This document shows positions 48,501 to 58,267 of a stretch of 64,000 nt of DNA, piece by piece. The DNA lies in assembly GCA_015832175.1 (NCBI GenBank), contig WJXW01000003.1, positions 2,914,001-2,978,000 on the forward strand, read 5' to 3'. Every line of letters starts with the position of its first letter. Within the stretch, counting starts at the first letter, position 1. This DNA comes from Paraphaeosphaeria minitans (Eukaryota; Ascomycota; Dothideomycetes; Pleosporales; Didymosphaeriaceae). A program made the position numbers and the translations under genes. The notes below the pieces were generated by a model. It was not told where the DNA came from and searched no databases. It was given only the letters and a program-made list of their open reading frames with translations.

Positions 48501-49236
48501 AGTTTGTTACTGTCAGTCACTGCGTTCGGTGCTGGGGATGCGTCTGCCTGCCGCCCGCTGTACCTACTGTATGCCTCCACGGTGCCTCCCTCATGCAAAG
48601 GGGCAGTCGAGCACGGCTTGGATAGTGAACAATAGCACAATTTGCGCCCGCGCCCGCGCCGCAGTCCTTCGCCGTGGATGCAAGCGCCCGGAGGCTTTGG
48701 CCATGCCGTGTAACATGGGCAATCAATCGTGAACTGTGCTCGGGCCAGCCTGAGGCGAGGCTGCTCCGTTACCTTTGTCCATCTCCCGAGTCGGCCCGTC
48801 GACAACGGGATCGCTCGGTAGCTTGTGTTGACGGTCTGATTTGCTGCGGGTGATGGCCACATGTGAGCCTCCTCCCTCAGTGTTGGATGCCCATTAGACG
48901 TCCATGTTGCAACTAGACTCCCACTCGGCCTCCGACGTCCCATATCAGCATCATAAAGCGGGCTCTCCGCCGACACGGTTTCGCTCGAAAGATGTGGACA
49001 AGGTGTCACTCGGGGAGATGTGGAGAATCAACTGCTGGCAGGTGCATCAGGGTCGGGCCTTCCCGCTCCGACCATGGCTTCAACACCAAAGCTCGGTTAC
49101 CGATGCAAACCAAAAAGTCGCCTCACGCCAATTGCACCCATTGAGCGTTCTAGCTCAAGGTCACGATAGCAGATAACACACCACCACCTCTGCTCGCCTC
49201 GCCCCGTCCCTTCCCTTCCCAACCGCAAAACTCGCA
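45558..49236. other. Gene-poor region between the Ecl1-type gene and HAL2
   Basis: Many overlapping ORFs of 60-210 codons on both strands, none with a domain or plausible splice structure. Simple repeats include alternating GAGCTGCCC units near 46067-46110 and the 35-bp array at 46575-46715. The first few hundred bases contain the promoter of the Ecl1-type gene, the last few that of HAL2. Nothing else was identified. Confidence 0.5.
46575..46715. repeat. 35-bp tandem repeat
   Basis: Four copies of a 35-bp unit built from AACGCTCCACCTCCACCGAG and AAGAGACCACCAGTC. The middle copies are identical; the first has a small insertion. Confidence 0.85.
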
Positions 49237-50346
49237 ATGTCTGCAGATGCACCGTACCGTGAAGAGCTTGCGCATGCATTGCGCGTGGTGCACGCTGCGT
49301 CGGTCCTCACAAAGTCGGTGCTGCGGTCCCTGAAGAACAACCTCTCAGCCGAGACCAAAGCCGACGACTCGCCCGTCACCATCGCCGACTTTGCGGCCCA
49401 AGCCCTCATCATCTCCGCCCTGCACGCTGTGTACCCAGCCGACGCCTTTCTCGGCGAGGAGAGCGCCGATCAGCTCAGGAAGAATGAAGGCCTCGCTGAA
49501 CGCGTCTGGCAGCTCGTGCAACACGCCCGATCCAGCGACGTGCAGCAGCGCGAGAAGGCTCATGCGCGTATGGTGTTGCCCGCCACAAAGGAGGAGATGC
49601 TGGATGTCATTGACCGCGGCACCAACGCGCAGTTGGCGGGGCGCGTCTGGGTCATGGACCCCGTCGACGGCACCGCGACCTTCATGACGGGGAACCAGTA
49701 TGCAGTCTGTCTCTGTCTGCTCGTGGACGGCGTGCAGCAGGTGGCTGCAATCGGGTGCCCCAACCTACGTGTGGACCCTCGGAATCCGGGCAATGTCAGA
49801 GTGCACGAGGAGCTGGTCGACAACTCGGGCTTCGGGGTCGTGCTCTCTGCCATCCGCGGCGAGGGCACGTACGTCCGAACGATGCTTCGCGACGGCCTCG
49901 AGGAGCCCTGCAAGATCGAACTCCGGTCTAGCACTGGCGGCAAGGAAAACAAAGACTTGGACTTCATCGAAAGCGCGCTCGGCTCGACGTCCCTGTCACA
50001 GCCCGAGCACAAGGCTGTCGCCGAAGATCTCGGTGCGAAGTGGCCCGGCACCGTCATCTGGAGCCAGCAGATGAAGTACGTTGCCCTGACGCTGGGTGCT
50101 ACAGACGTTATGCTGCGATTGCCTCTAGACAAGGTCAGGTACACGCATGTCTGGGATCATGCTGGCGGGCAGCTTCTGTTTCAGGAAGTAGGGGGCATCA
50201 TTCGGGACATCGATGGGGCATCTATAGATTTCTCTCATGGAAGGCGCATATTGGGCGACAACAATTATGGCATGATCGCCACGCAGCCTGGAGTCTTCGA
50301 AAGGGTGAATGAGGCTGTAAAGGCTGTACTAGCTCGGAGGACCTAG
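49237..50346 (+). CDS. HAL2: 3'(2'),5'-bisphosphate nucleotidase (Hal2/Met22)
   Basis: A single exon of 369 residues, close to the usual length. This Mg-dependent, Li/Na-sensitive phosphatase of the inositol monophosphatase superfamily hydrolyses 3'-phosphoadenosine 5'-phosphate to AMP, removing the by-product of sulfate assimilation. Metal-site motifs are in order: DDSPVTIADF at 43-52, GEES at 73-76, DPVDGT at 141-146 and WDHAGG at 306-311. The N terminus (MSADAPYREEL) matches the family start. No intron is needed. VPS29 converges from the right. Cytosolic by lack of any signal. Confidence 0.95.
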   Translation: MSADAPYREELAHALRVVHAASVLTKSVLRSLKNNLSAETKADDSPVTIADFAAQALIISALHAVYPADAFLGEESADQLRKNEGLAERVWQLVQHARSSDVQQREKAHARMVLPATKEEMLDVIDRGTNAQLAGRVWVMDPVDGTATFMTGNQYAVCLCLLVDGVQQVAAIGCPNLRVDPRNPGNVRVHEELVDNSGFGVVLSAIRGEGTYVRTMLRDGLEEPCKIELRSSTGGKENKDLDFIESALGSTSLSQPEHKAVAEDLGAKWPGTVIWSQQMKYVALTLGATDVMLRLPLDKVRYTHVWDHAGGQLLFQEVGGIIRDIDGASIDFSHGRRILGDNNYGMIATQPGVFERVNEAVKAVLARRT

Positions 50347-50808
50347 TTGGAATTCGCCATGAGCCCAGGAAAGGTAAGCCGACGTTTGCCTTGGGTCGTG
50401 GATGCGGTGCGAGGCGAGCCTGATGGCCGTGTGACAGAGCCTCACCGGCGGGTTGCACAACTCATGCGCATAAGACGGAAAGAATGTGGGGTGAAAGAAG
50501 CGGGACAAGCATGTCCACGAGGAATTGAGCCAATTCAGCGGCGTGCATACTCGTGACATGACCTCCGATGTCAGGTCATGCTCACCAAATTCCAGTAGAT
50601 ATCAGCCGCAACGAGTTGTGTAACTTGATAATTAGATGAAACGCAAACATGCGGGTATCGTTCCGCATAGATGCTGCTTCTAGCCGCTGGAATCCCTGTG
50701 AACCGCTTTCACAACATACGGAGTGACCATCAGTTCATCATTCCTTCCCGTGCAGCATGCATGTGGTATGCACAGCCAGAGCCGCAACAAGCCCGACGTG
50801 GTAAACGA
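50347..50808. other. Intergenic region between convergent HAL2 and VPS29
   Basis: The 3' flanks of both genes. GACATGACCTCCGATGTCAGGTCATG near 50555-50580 has a short palindromic core, TGACCT/AGGTCA, which might form a terminator-like hairpin. No gene seen. Confidence 0.4.
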
Positions 50809-51612
50809 TCATGACACTCCACCGCCGTTCTTGCGGAACGAGACCTTCTCGACCGCGACGTTCTCCGCACCATTGGCATCCGTGCGCAGCTGGTACACGT
50901 ACAGCACGAGTACGTCCCCTTGCACCTGCTCCGCTGTCAGTAACGCCACATCTTAGCACCCGGGACACCCACATCCATCAGCACGAAGCTCGGCACGGGC
51001 TCCTCCTCGCCCTCCCACCACCCCGTCGTCATGGCACCCGTCGCACTCCCCGGATTCACAAAGAATTTGCCCTCCATCTCATATGCCTCGAACTTGTGCG
51101 TGCCGCCCCACAGTAGAATGTCCACGTCCATCTGCCGCGCCGCTATAAGTAGACTGTCGCCATCCCCCGGCGGCACTATCGTGTGCCCGTGCGTGAAACC
51201 TATGCGCAGGCTGCCATGTGTGACTACTTTTGAAAGGGCGAGGTTGGGCGCCTCGACGTCGAAGTCGCCCTTGACGATCTGCAGATCCGGCGCGATGGCA
51301 CGGAGGAACTCGTACGTCTCTTTGTCGGTGATGTTGCCGAGGCAGAGGATCTGGCCTATCTTTCCGGGAGCGAGGAGCTTCTTGAACTGCGGGTGGAGCT
51401 ATCAGCGTGTGGACGTCGGCGCGACGTGGGATTGCCGGTCTATATCATGGGTATGTTGATGAGTGAGATCTTCAGCGTACCTTGGCAGGTATATCCTATG
51501 AATCCTGTGAGCTTGTGAGGTCTAGCGACGTGCGCGCGGTTGTGGACGAGCTTACTGGAGCTCTGTCTGGTATGAAGAGGTCGCCTAGGACGAGCACGAG
51601 TCGCGAAGCCAT
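50809..51612 (-). CDS. VPS29: Retromer subunit Vps29
   Basis: Four exons, 51612-51556, 51495-51481, 51386-50973 and 50925-50809, give 200 residues. The second exon is only 15 bases (DIPAK), and it is required to join LGDLFIPDRAP to FKKLLAPGKIGQILCLGN. Vps29 has a metallophosphoesterase fold; GDLF, GN, GDFD, FTHGHTI and GGTHKFE are visible, as are NPGSATGA and the terminal strand VLYVYQL. In the retromer it acts as a scaffold binding Vps35 for endosome-to-Golgi recycling and is generally considered catalytically inactive. Introns are 60, 94 and 47 bases. The last junction was fixed by the canonical order FVLMD then VQGDVLVLYVYQL. Confidence 0.92.
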
Positions 51613-52597
51613 TGCGGCGCCTCCGCTGGGTATGCGCGGCGCTTGGAAGGTTTCGAAGTAGATTGAGTTCAAGATTACAGGCCGAGTATACAACTGCTAG
51701 GAAACCGGGGTTTTGGGTCCAGATGGCTGCGGAGAGAGGCGTGGGGCGGCAGCTACGCGGTCAACCTAGGGCGGTGCGGCGCGGCAGAACATGCTGCTTA
51801 GTAAGTGCGGATCATACCTCATACCTCACCCTCACGAGTTCGCATCTCTAGATGTCAGGCCTGTTCTTCACAATTACTATTGGCAGGTTCTCATCTCCCG
51901 GGATGCACCTGAGATTTCATATCAACACAAACTGCCGGATGTTCTGCTCGCCGCTCCCACTCAGCTCGAATTGATAAGCACCAGTAGTCTGAGCTCACGA
52001 TCAGAGTTCAGCTGTGCCCTATGATCGTTAGGGTACTCCAAAATCACTGAAACTCGTCTTCCCTCCAGATTTATGTTGATAATTCCGTATTCATACCTGA
52101 TGGGTGTCGGTATTGGTAGTAGCAAACCCCGAACGTACAGCTCAGCCGTTCTGGCCTCGCCAATCGCGTTACCTACTACCTAAGGCACACCAGTTCGATG
52201 GTATAGTCCAGAATCTCAAAGTCTTGGTTCGGAAGCCAGTCCCACGCTTATATCACAGAAACTATAATGGTAAGTACTAGATTTTAGTAAGTACTAGATT
52301 TTAGTAAGTACTAGATTTTGGTAAGTACTGGATTTTGGTAAGTACTAGATTTTGGTAAGTACTAGATTTTAGTAAGTACTAGATTTTAATAAGTATTGCC
52401 CATATCCCCTAATTTCTTTCATCTTCCATCCCTCGTAATTTTAATAGATGCACAGTGCATCGGACTAGAGCAGCCAAAATCCAAGTTCCTTTGCAACTGA
52501 CACTAGCTCTGATGGTGGGACCTACTTCTTGCGCGCTAATCCCGCAGGGGAGATCAATATCTTTATTCCGCGTCAGCATGATCGTTGGCGCATATAT
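51613..52597. other. VPS29 5' flank and repeat-bearing intergenic sequence
   Basis: Contains the VPS29 promoter and the 17-bp tandem array. No coding sequence recognised. From here to about 55000 the GC content is lower than in the neighbouring genes. Confidence 0.5.
52263..52398. repeat. 17-bp tandem repeat, eight copies
   Basis: Eight head-to-tail copies of GTAAGTACTAGATTTTA with only A/G or T/C differences between copies. The core GTAAGTACTAG resembles a fungal 5' splice site run. Confidence 0.9.
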
Positions 52598-52855
52598 TCA
52601 CCAGCAGTATGACAAGGCGACATAACGCTCTTTCAAGTGTGCATCAACCCGTACTAATCTAACGCAGTGCTTGTCGAATACACCAAGGGCGAATGAAGGC
52701 ATTGAAACTGGCAACTCGTCAATTCTATAGTCGTGAGCGATGGCGCACTTCTGTAGACATTTCCAGCATGTCCATCTCGTGAGAGGTTTCTGAATCCAAG
52801 TTGATCGGTGATCCCACACAAGCTCTTGTCGACTTCGCGAGGTTCCCTCGAACAC
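52598..52855 (-). pseudogene. N-terminal fragment of a HET-domain protein
   Basis: An 85-codon frame ends with the signature opening of the heterokaryon-incompatibility (HET) domain: VRLVRVDAHLKERYVALSYC then W and an immediate stop. In intact HET proteins, YVALSYCW is followed by G and about 150 further domain residues. Here a frameshift or stop truncates it, and no continuation was recognised in the next few hundred bases downstream (below 52598). It is most likely a relic; a longer spliced gene is possible but unsupported. Confidence 0.6.
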
Positions 52856-55113
52856 TTCTTGAGCAAGTTCAGTCTAGGCAATGTGGATAAGGGCTCTCAT
52901 CTTCTCGCCAAGTGTAGTTTCGAAACTTCCCTCGGGGAGAGTACGGATCCTATTGGTCTGGCAGGCAGAATAAGGCTATTTCTACGTCCACGCTCCTGTC
53001 TTCGAATTCATTAAAAGAGGTGTATCGAATCAGTACACGAACGAGATCTCCGTGCGTGACAGCGAACTCGATTTCGTGATTCGCCCCCCTCCCCCCCTTG
53101 AAAAACTCCAGTCAACAAGACCGCTGCGAGGATACTGGAACTATTTCTTTAGGACCCCGCCGAGAGACATAGGAAGGTCATCGTAATGTCTATCTGGCCA
53201 CCATGATTCGTGCTTCTTTGGGTTGGATGTAGCGGTGTTGCGCTGTTCTTTGAGTTCCTCATCTAGGTCAACGAATTTCAGCTGATTCGATAGAATAATC
53301 CAGAAGTCGCACCCAAATGCCGCAAGGACATATATGTCTGCAATTGTCATAACGATTTGGAATGAGGCTTTCGCATCCCTATATTGCCGCCCTTGATTCA
53401 GGTGCCAGCCAGGCTTTGCAAAATTTTGCAGTCTAATTAGGTTGCGCTGTGGGCAAAACATTACCCTGTAAGTCATCGCACACTACCTCCCGCTTGAAGT
53501 ACACGATCTCTTGATCCACGCGAGCTGTTGCTTTTCCATATAATTCGAGGGTTTGGGATATTAAAATAATTGTGTCTTCCACAAGGAGCAAAGGCTACTG
53601 AATCACCAGAATATATGAGGTTTACGACCCCACATCGCTTTCATCGGGCTATACAGACAGTCGTTGCTGAGGGATGCCACAGGTGCGGTCTGTATGTGGG
53701 ATGGAAGTGCGTTCTTCCAAAAAAAATCTCATGCTTACCTACTTATTTTAAATCTAAGTGTACGAATCGTACGCAAATACTGAATGGTGTTCTGGTACAT
53801 TGCACGCGACGCCAACAAGAAAATACAGTTGGGGGCAGAGGAGGGTGCCCATGAAACGCAAGCGAACCGCTCGATTTGGTAAATACCGAAAAATTTACCA
53901 GATGGACGTCGCAACGTCTCGCTCTCCTATCCCGGGGCGAACTCAGCTATCGATACGATGCGGGATGGCGAGCTTCATCGACACTTAAATGATGAATCAC
54001 ATCATTTCCCGCGAAGCTGAGCTAATCGCGCATGTAAAACAAGGCTGACGACGACATTGCGGACTTTATCAAGCACTTTGGCTCATAAAACACGCATACA
54101 TTCGCTTCTGGTCAAATGTTACGTACCTCACCCATATCTGCGCGGGCATCTCAAATTGGCACTCTTATTCAGTCGGTCAGTATCCCCGATCCACTCCACA
54201 GCGTACACTAAGACACATTCAATCGTCATGTATAAGCCTTGACAGTCATTATGAATTACTCGCCATGCCCACCTGATTTGGGCAATGATAGCTAGTTCAC
54301 TCACAGTCATTCGACAAGACCCTTAGCAGTCCGCGGAGCAGCCCGTCATTCATTCCCGCTTTAAACGTCAAGTTCACAATCGATTGTGACCTCAAATTGC
54401 GTATTCTTCCATTCCATAATCCGCGTATCCGGTTTACACGACGTTTTCCAAGTCTTTCCAAGACCTTCTCGAACGTCTCGGCCGCATGGCCACATGGCGA
54501 CAAACGCCATTCATTGACGTTCTCCCAGGGCCATGGAGTCGGCAGTCCGCCTACAAGCATCATAATATCGCTGCGTACATTCGGATCTGTATTGCAAGTC
54601 GACGTATGGTGATCTGGCATTGCAGATCGTGAATATACTCAGCTTACGTATAGCTGCAAGACCTCATCTCTACATGATACCTTGTGTAGCATGTTATGTA
54701 AATAACACCTAGAAGCACTGGTAATTTGAATATCCCGTGCTGAAGGCGAACAATCGCCAGTGCGCTTACAACTCCAGAACTTCGGGGATCGCGAACGGCA
54801 ACCCCAGGTGACAGGCTCTCGTGAGGCGTTATCTCTCAGCGGACGAAAAGAATGGCTTCCAGAACATTATCGAAGTCGATTTCCTTTGATGTGTCGAGGC
54901 GGATTTCACCCAAAACGTGTCTGAATAGCAAAGCACTACGAGTCGCTCAAGACAAACACAACACCTCTTTCACCTCCCAAAAAGCACCTCAATAGGGCGT
55001 CGACCAACCATTTCGCACAACAGCGCACAAGATGCAATAGAGCCACGCTATGACACCTCTTCCGCTTGGTACCCGAGATCTATTGAGGCTCCATCACAAT
55101 TGCCACCCTACCG
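52856..55113. other. Gene-free or degraded region upstream of the pheromone gene
   Basis: No recognised gene. Two minus-strand frames look slightly more protein-like than background: 53476-53141 (111 codons) and 54620-54297 (107 codons, with LPTPWPWENVNEWRLSPCGH). Neither shows a domain. Both may be remnants of larger genes. Confidence 0.4.
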
Positions 55114-55121
55114 TATATAAG
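55114..55121 (+). promoter_or_regulatory. TATA box of the pheromone precursor gene
   Basis: TATATAAG about 95 bases upstream of the ATG at 55216, a suitable distance for a strongly induced small secreted-protein gene. Predicted from sequence only. Confidence 0.5.
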
Positions 55122-55215
55122 ATGCCATGCGAGCCGGTCCATGTCGATCAACCGCCATCAACACTCATTCCACCATTTAAGAGCTCGACAAACAACTCAT
55201 TCGAAGTCTCTCAAG

Positions 55216-55704
55216 ATGCATTTCCCCACTACCATTCTGGCACTTGCTGCCGTCGCGTCCGCGGTCGCGGTCGCCGCCCCTGTTGCCGACGCCGAGGCAG
55301 GCTGGAACTCTGGATTCAAACGACTTCCTGGACAACCCATCGGCAAGCGCGAAGCTGAAGCATGGGGATCTGGATTTAAGCGTCTCCCTGGTCAGCCCAT
55401 TGGAAAGCGTGAGGCTGAGGCCGAACCTGAGGCCGAAGCCTGGGGATCAGGATTCAAGCGCCTCCCTGGACAACCCATTGGCAAGCGTGAAGCTGAAGCA
55501 TGGGGATCTGGATTCAAACGTCTTCCTGGTCAGCCCATCGGCAAGCGCGAGGCTGAGGCCGAACCTGAGGCCGAAGCCTGGGGATCCGGATTCAAACGCC
55601 TCCCTGGACAACCCATCGGCAAGCGTGAGGCCGAAGCATGGGGATCTGGCTTCAAGCGCCTGCCGGGCCAGCCCATCGGAAAACGCGATGAGTACGACGG
55701 GTAA
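55216..55704 (+). CDS. Alpha-factor-like peptide pheromone precursor, six repeats
   Basis: Single exon of 162 residues. Residues 1-20 (MHFPTTILALAAVASAVAVA) form a signal peptide. Six repeats follow, starting at residues 30, 50, 76, 96, 122 and 142. Each is WGSGFKRLPGQPIG (the first has N for G) followed by KR. Spacers alternate between EAEA and EAEAEPEAEA. This is the architecture of yeast alpha-factor: Kex2 cuts after KR and Ste13-type dipeptidyl aminopeptidase trims the Glu-Ala pairs. The predicted mature peptide begins with Trp and carries the PGQP core seen in alpha-factor. It would act through a Ste2-type receptor. An in-frame ATG at 55141 was rejected because it would bury the signal peptide. 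The internal FKRLP is a second potential Kex2 site. A non-mating Kex2-processed repeat peptide is the main alternative. Confidence 0.88.
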   Translation: MHFPTTILALAAVASAVAVAAPVADAEAGWNSGFKRLPGQPIGKREAEAWGSGFKRLPGQPIGKREAEAEPEAEAWGSGFKRLPGQPIGKREAEAWGSGFKRLPGQPIGKREAEAEPEAEAWGSGFKRLPGQPIGKREAEAWGSGFKRLPGQPIGKRDEYDG

Positions 55705-56182
55705 AGTGGACCTGGGAGACCACGACCCCTCGGGGAGGATGCGACACTTGCCCAGTACCGAATTTCTGTACCTTGTAACACGATATATTCGCTTCCGACT
55801 GTCATTCCTAGAGAGAGAGATCTTTGTCGTCGTTTGGGACGGCTTGCTGAGATAGACCTTGCACGATTTAATCGATAGCATGGTTTTTTTGTTCATATGC
55901 TTCTGATGATTGTGCACTTCACATTGCCTCGTAGGATTATCGGTGACACTCTGACCGATATGTATGTATTCTTCATGAGTAAATGCCAATCTTGGATTGC
56001 AAATGTCGACTTCATCATCTCGCGTATACAGATATTTGTCCATTATCAGGATTGCATTTTGCTTGAGATAACCCCATGACATGTCGATGTAGTGTGGTAC
56101 CGCCTCCAGTATTGGTGCCGCCGTCTCCATACCTTATCCATCCTTGAAAGGGCAAGGGAAGATGGAATGTGCCTCAAGATAT
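55705..56182. other. Intergenic region between convergent pheromone and DUF7918 genes
   Basis: 3' flanks of both genes. No coding sequence or repeat recognised. Confidence 0.5.
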
Positions 56183-57515
56183 CTACCTAGCCACGTAAAT
56201 ATGGACAGGTCGACTGTAACCTCCCCAATCCAGTTCGATGACCTCGTCGTCCTTGCCAGGAGAGTACTTGCGCTTCCTTTCCCTCTCTTCAGTCACCATG
56301 GCATCGTCGTTTTTGTCTACACCCTGATCAAGCTTGCGCTTGATATTCGTAGTGCTATTTTCGATTACCTTGTCTGTAGACTAATATAATGTCAATGGGA
56401 TCGAACCGGTGAGTCTGAATGTACATACCCTATGGTAATCCAACAGAGCTTCGAGTTCTCCACGACGCAAGCCATCCCAAGTATTTTGTCGACCAGTGTG
56501 GTAGTTGAGGAGAGCCTTGATGTCCTCGTCGGAAGAGCTTGCCATACGCCTCGGGCGCTCCTACTAGGGGATATAGGTCGAGATACTGGTTCGGGGCTCA
56601 AGCTATCAGACGAAGTTCGGTCTACATGCTCCGACTTCGGCATTTCGATTTCAGGGGTCGTGGTCGGTGAATTCGAGCGAGGAATGGCTTGGAGGCTTCT
56701 CAAAGACTCTTTGATATTGTTATTTCAGCATCCCCAGTGTTTCAAGATCCAGATTGACTTACGAAGGGAACGGTACTTGAAGATGAAGGTAGCAAAGGCC
56801 TTCTCTCCAACACTTTCCGACTTCCAATAAAAGCGTTTAGTTTGATTTTGTTTTGGCTCGTCCAGGCTAGAGATTTTCAGTCAAAATTGATATGAAAAAT
56901 AAGAGATGACAGCTTGACCTTGTACGATGAGACAGTGACTCTTTGCCAGCACGTTTCGCCGATATTGCCGCTTGAGAAAATCCAAATGACCGTTCCCTGT
57001 CAGGTTTGTTCCGATATCTCGTTGCATTTTCAGAGAAATGAAGTTGGACCTCGATTTGACCAAGATTCTCGTAGGCATCTTCACTAGCGGTGGAGGGGCC
57101 CTCGACTACAGGTTCTGTCAGTAACGCCCAGGCTGTGCTGATTTTGGAAAGAATCCTCTCACTCACAGGTTTCTACATCTGAAAAGCGAAAGAGAGACAG
57201 CTTTGAGAACCTTCCGATGCGATCCATAGCTCCTTTGGTGGTGAGTATGAAAGACGATTCAATCTTGTGTCTGGCAATGTATCTTCTTCTGACGCGAAGG
57301 CCATCTACCGAAACCCTTGCAGAAACATCATGGCCCGTGGGGAGGTGCTTGTCCAGTATGGCATTGATCTCGAAATTCTTTCCTGATTTCGCTTCAATGT
57401 ACGTGGTTGCGGCATCTGGAGCGCCTGGCGAGTCGGGGTCATCGTATTCTTTGAGCGGGTTGCCGTCCACGACAACCTCCACCTGGACGCCAGGAAGGCC
57501 TTGAATGACTGCCAT
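56183..57515 (-). CDS. DUF7918-type fungal protein
   Basis: Six exons, 57515-57167, 57105-56919, 56866-56763, 56708-56626, 56560-56429 and 56380-56183, give 350 residues. The N terminus MAVIQGLPGVQVEVVVDGNP with LKEYDDPD and TTYIEAKSGKNFEI is typical of a large family of uncharacterised fungal proteins (DUF7918). So are the central ISAKRAGKESLSHRTS and AFATFIFKYRSL segments followed by IPRSNSP. The tail is charged and nuclear-like (IKRKLDQGVDKND, EERERKRKYSPGKDDEVIEL). No molecular function is known. The intron between exons 4 and 5 (56625-56561, donor GTAGAC) is the least certain; without it the frame shifts away from the conserved-looking SSDEDIKALLNYH segment. At the first intron, the nearer acceptor gives an immediate stop, so the TGTAG site at 57106 was chosen. 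Confidence 0.75.
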
Positions 57516-58267
57516 AGCGATGTTTCGTGTGGCTGCCGAGCTGCCCCTGCCAATGTTGTGGGGAAGGTGCGTTCAGGTGGGAGAAGCGGAGTGGGCCTTC
57601 TGGCTTTATAAGCTTGTGGTCCGCTCCGTTATTAGTAGTAATTAGTAAGAGAAGCTGCTGCGCAATTGAGTTGGGGAGTTTGAGGTTGACCGTCTCCAAA
57701 GAATGCGCAGGGTCTTAGCGAAAAGTGAGGGTGAAGGTGAGCGTCCCACGTGTTCACAAAAACCAAGCTAAAAGATCGCAAGTGGACGGAAAGGTACAAG
57801 GCTTGCCGAAGATAGGTTATAAAAACTGTAGGACCCGGCCAGAGCAGCGCTTCAAGATGTGATTTTTTTCCCCTCGTGGCAGGCGTGATTGCTACACCCA
57901 GCGACTTGCATACGGACCGCTCGCGCACACAACAAACCAGTCAGTTCCAACACCCACCATTCCGCGACCGCACATGAACGAAGCAGCATCCTGCGAATAC
58001 GCGAGAATTTGAGTAAACTATTCAATCTGTCAATTTTGGGCCTCAATGGCGACAAGTTTAGCTAAAACACCACACGAAAGGCTCCCAAAGATACCCAGAT
58101 ACCCCCAACACCATGCGGTATCCAAACACGCAGGAACGCCAGCCCAAAACCAGCGATATCCAACGCATGCCCAGATTCCAAACCAAAAAAACAAACAGAC
58201 CAAGGTCCGTCGCAGTCTTCCAACAAGAACAAGAACCGAAATATACGCAAACCCTACCATTATGTGC
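57516..58267. other. Intergenic region, DUF7918 promoter side
   Basis: 5' flank of the DUF7918 gene and 3' flank of the next minus-strand gene. Short overlapping frames only. No repeat or RNA gene recognised. Confidence 0.5.

Noticed and set aside
55141..55215. Upstream in-frame ATG for the pheromone precursor
   Set aside because: It would place 25 hydrophilic residues before a typical signal peptide; the ATG at 55216 is preferred.
55447..56130. 227-codon minus-strand ORF opposite the pheromone gene
   Set aside because: It is the antisense image of the pheromone repeats.
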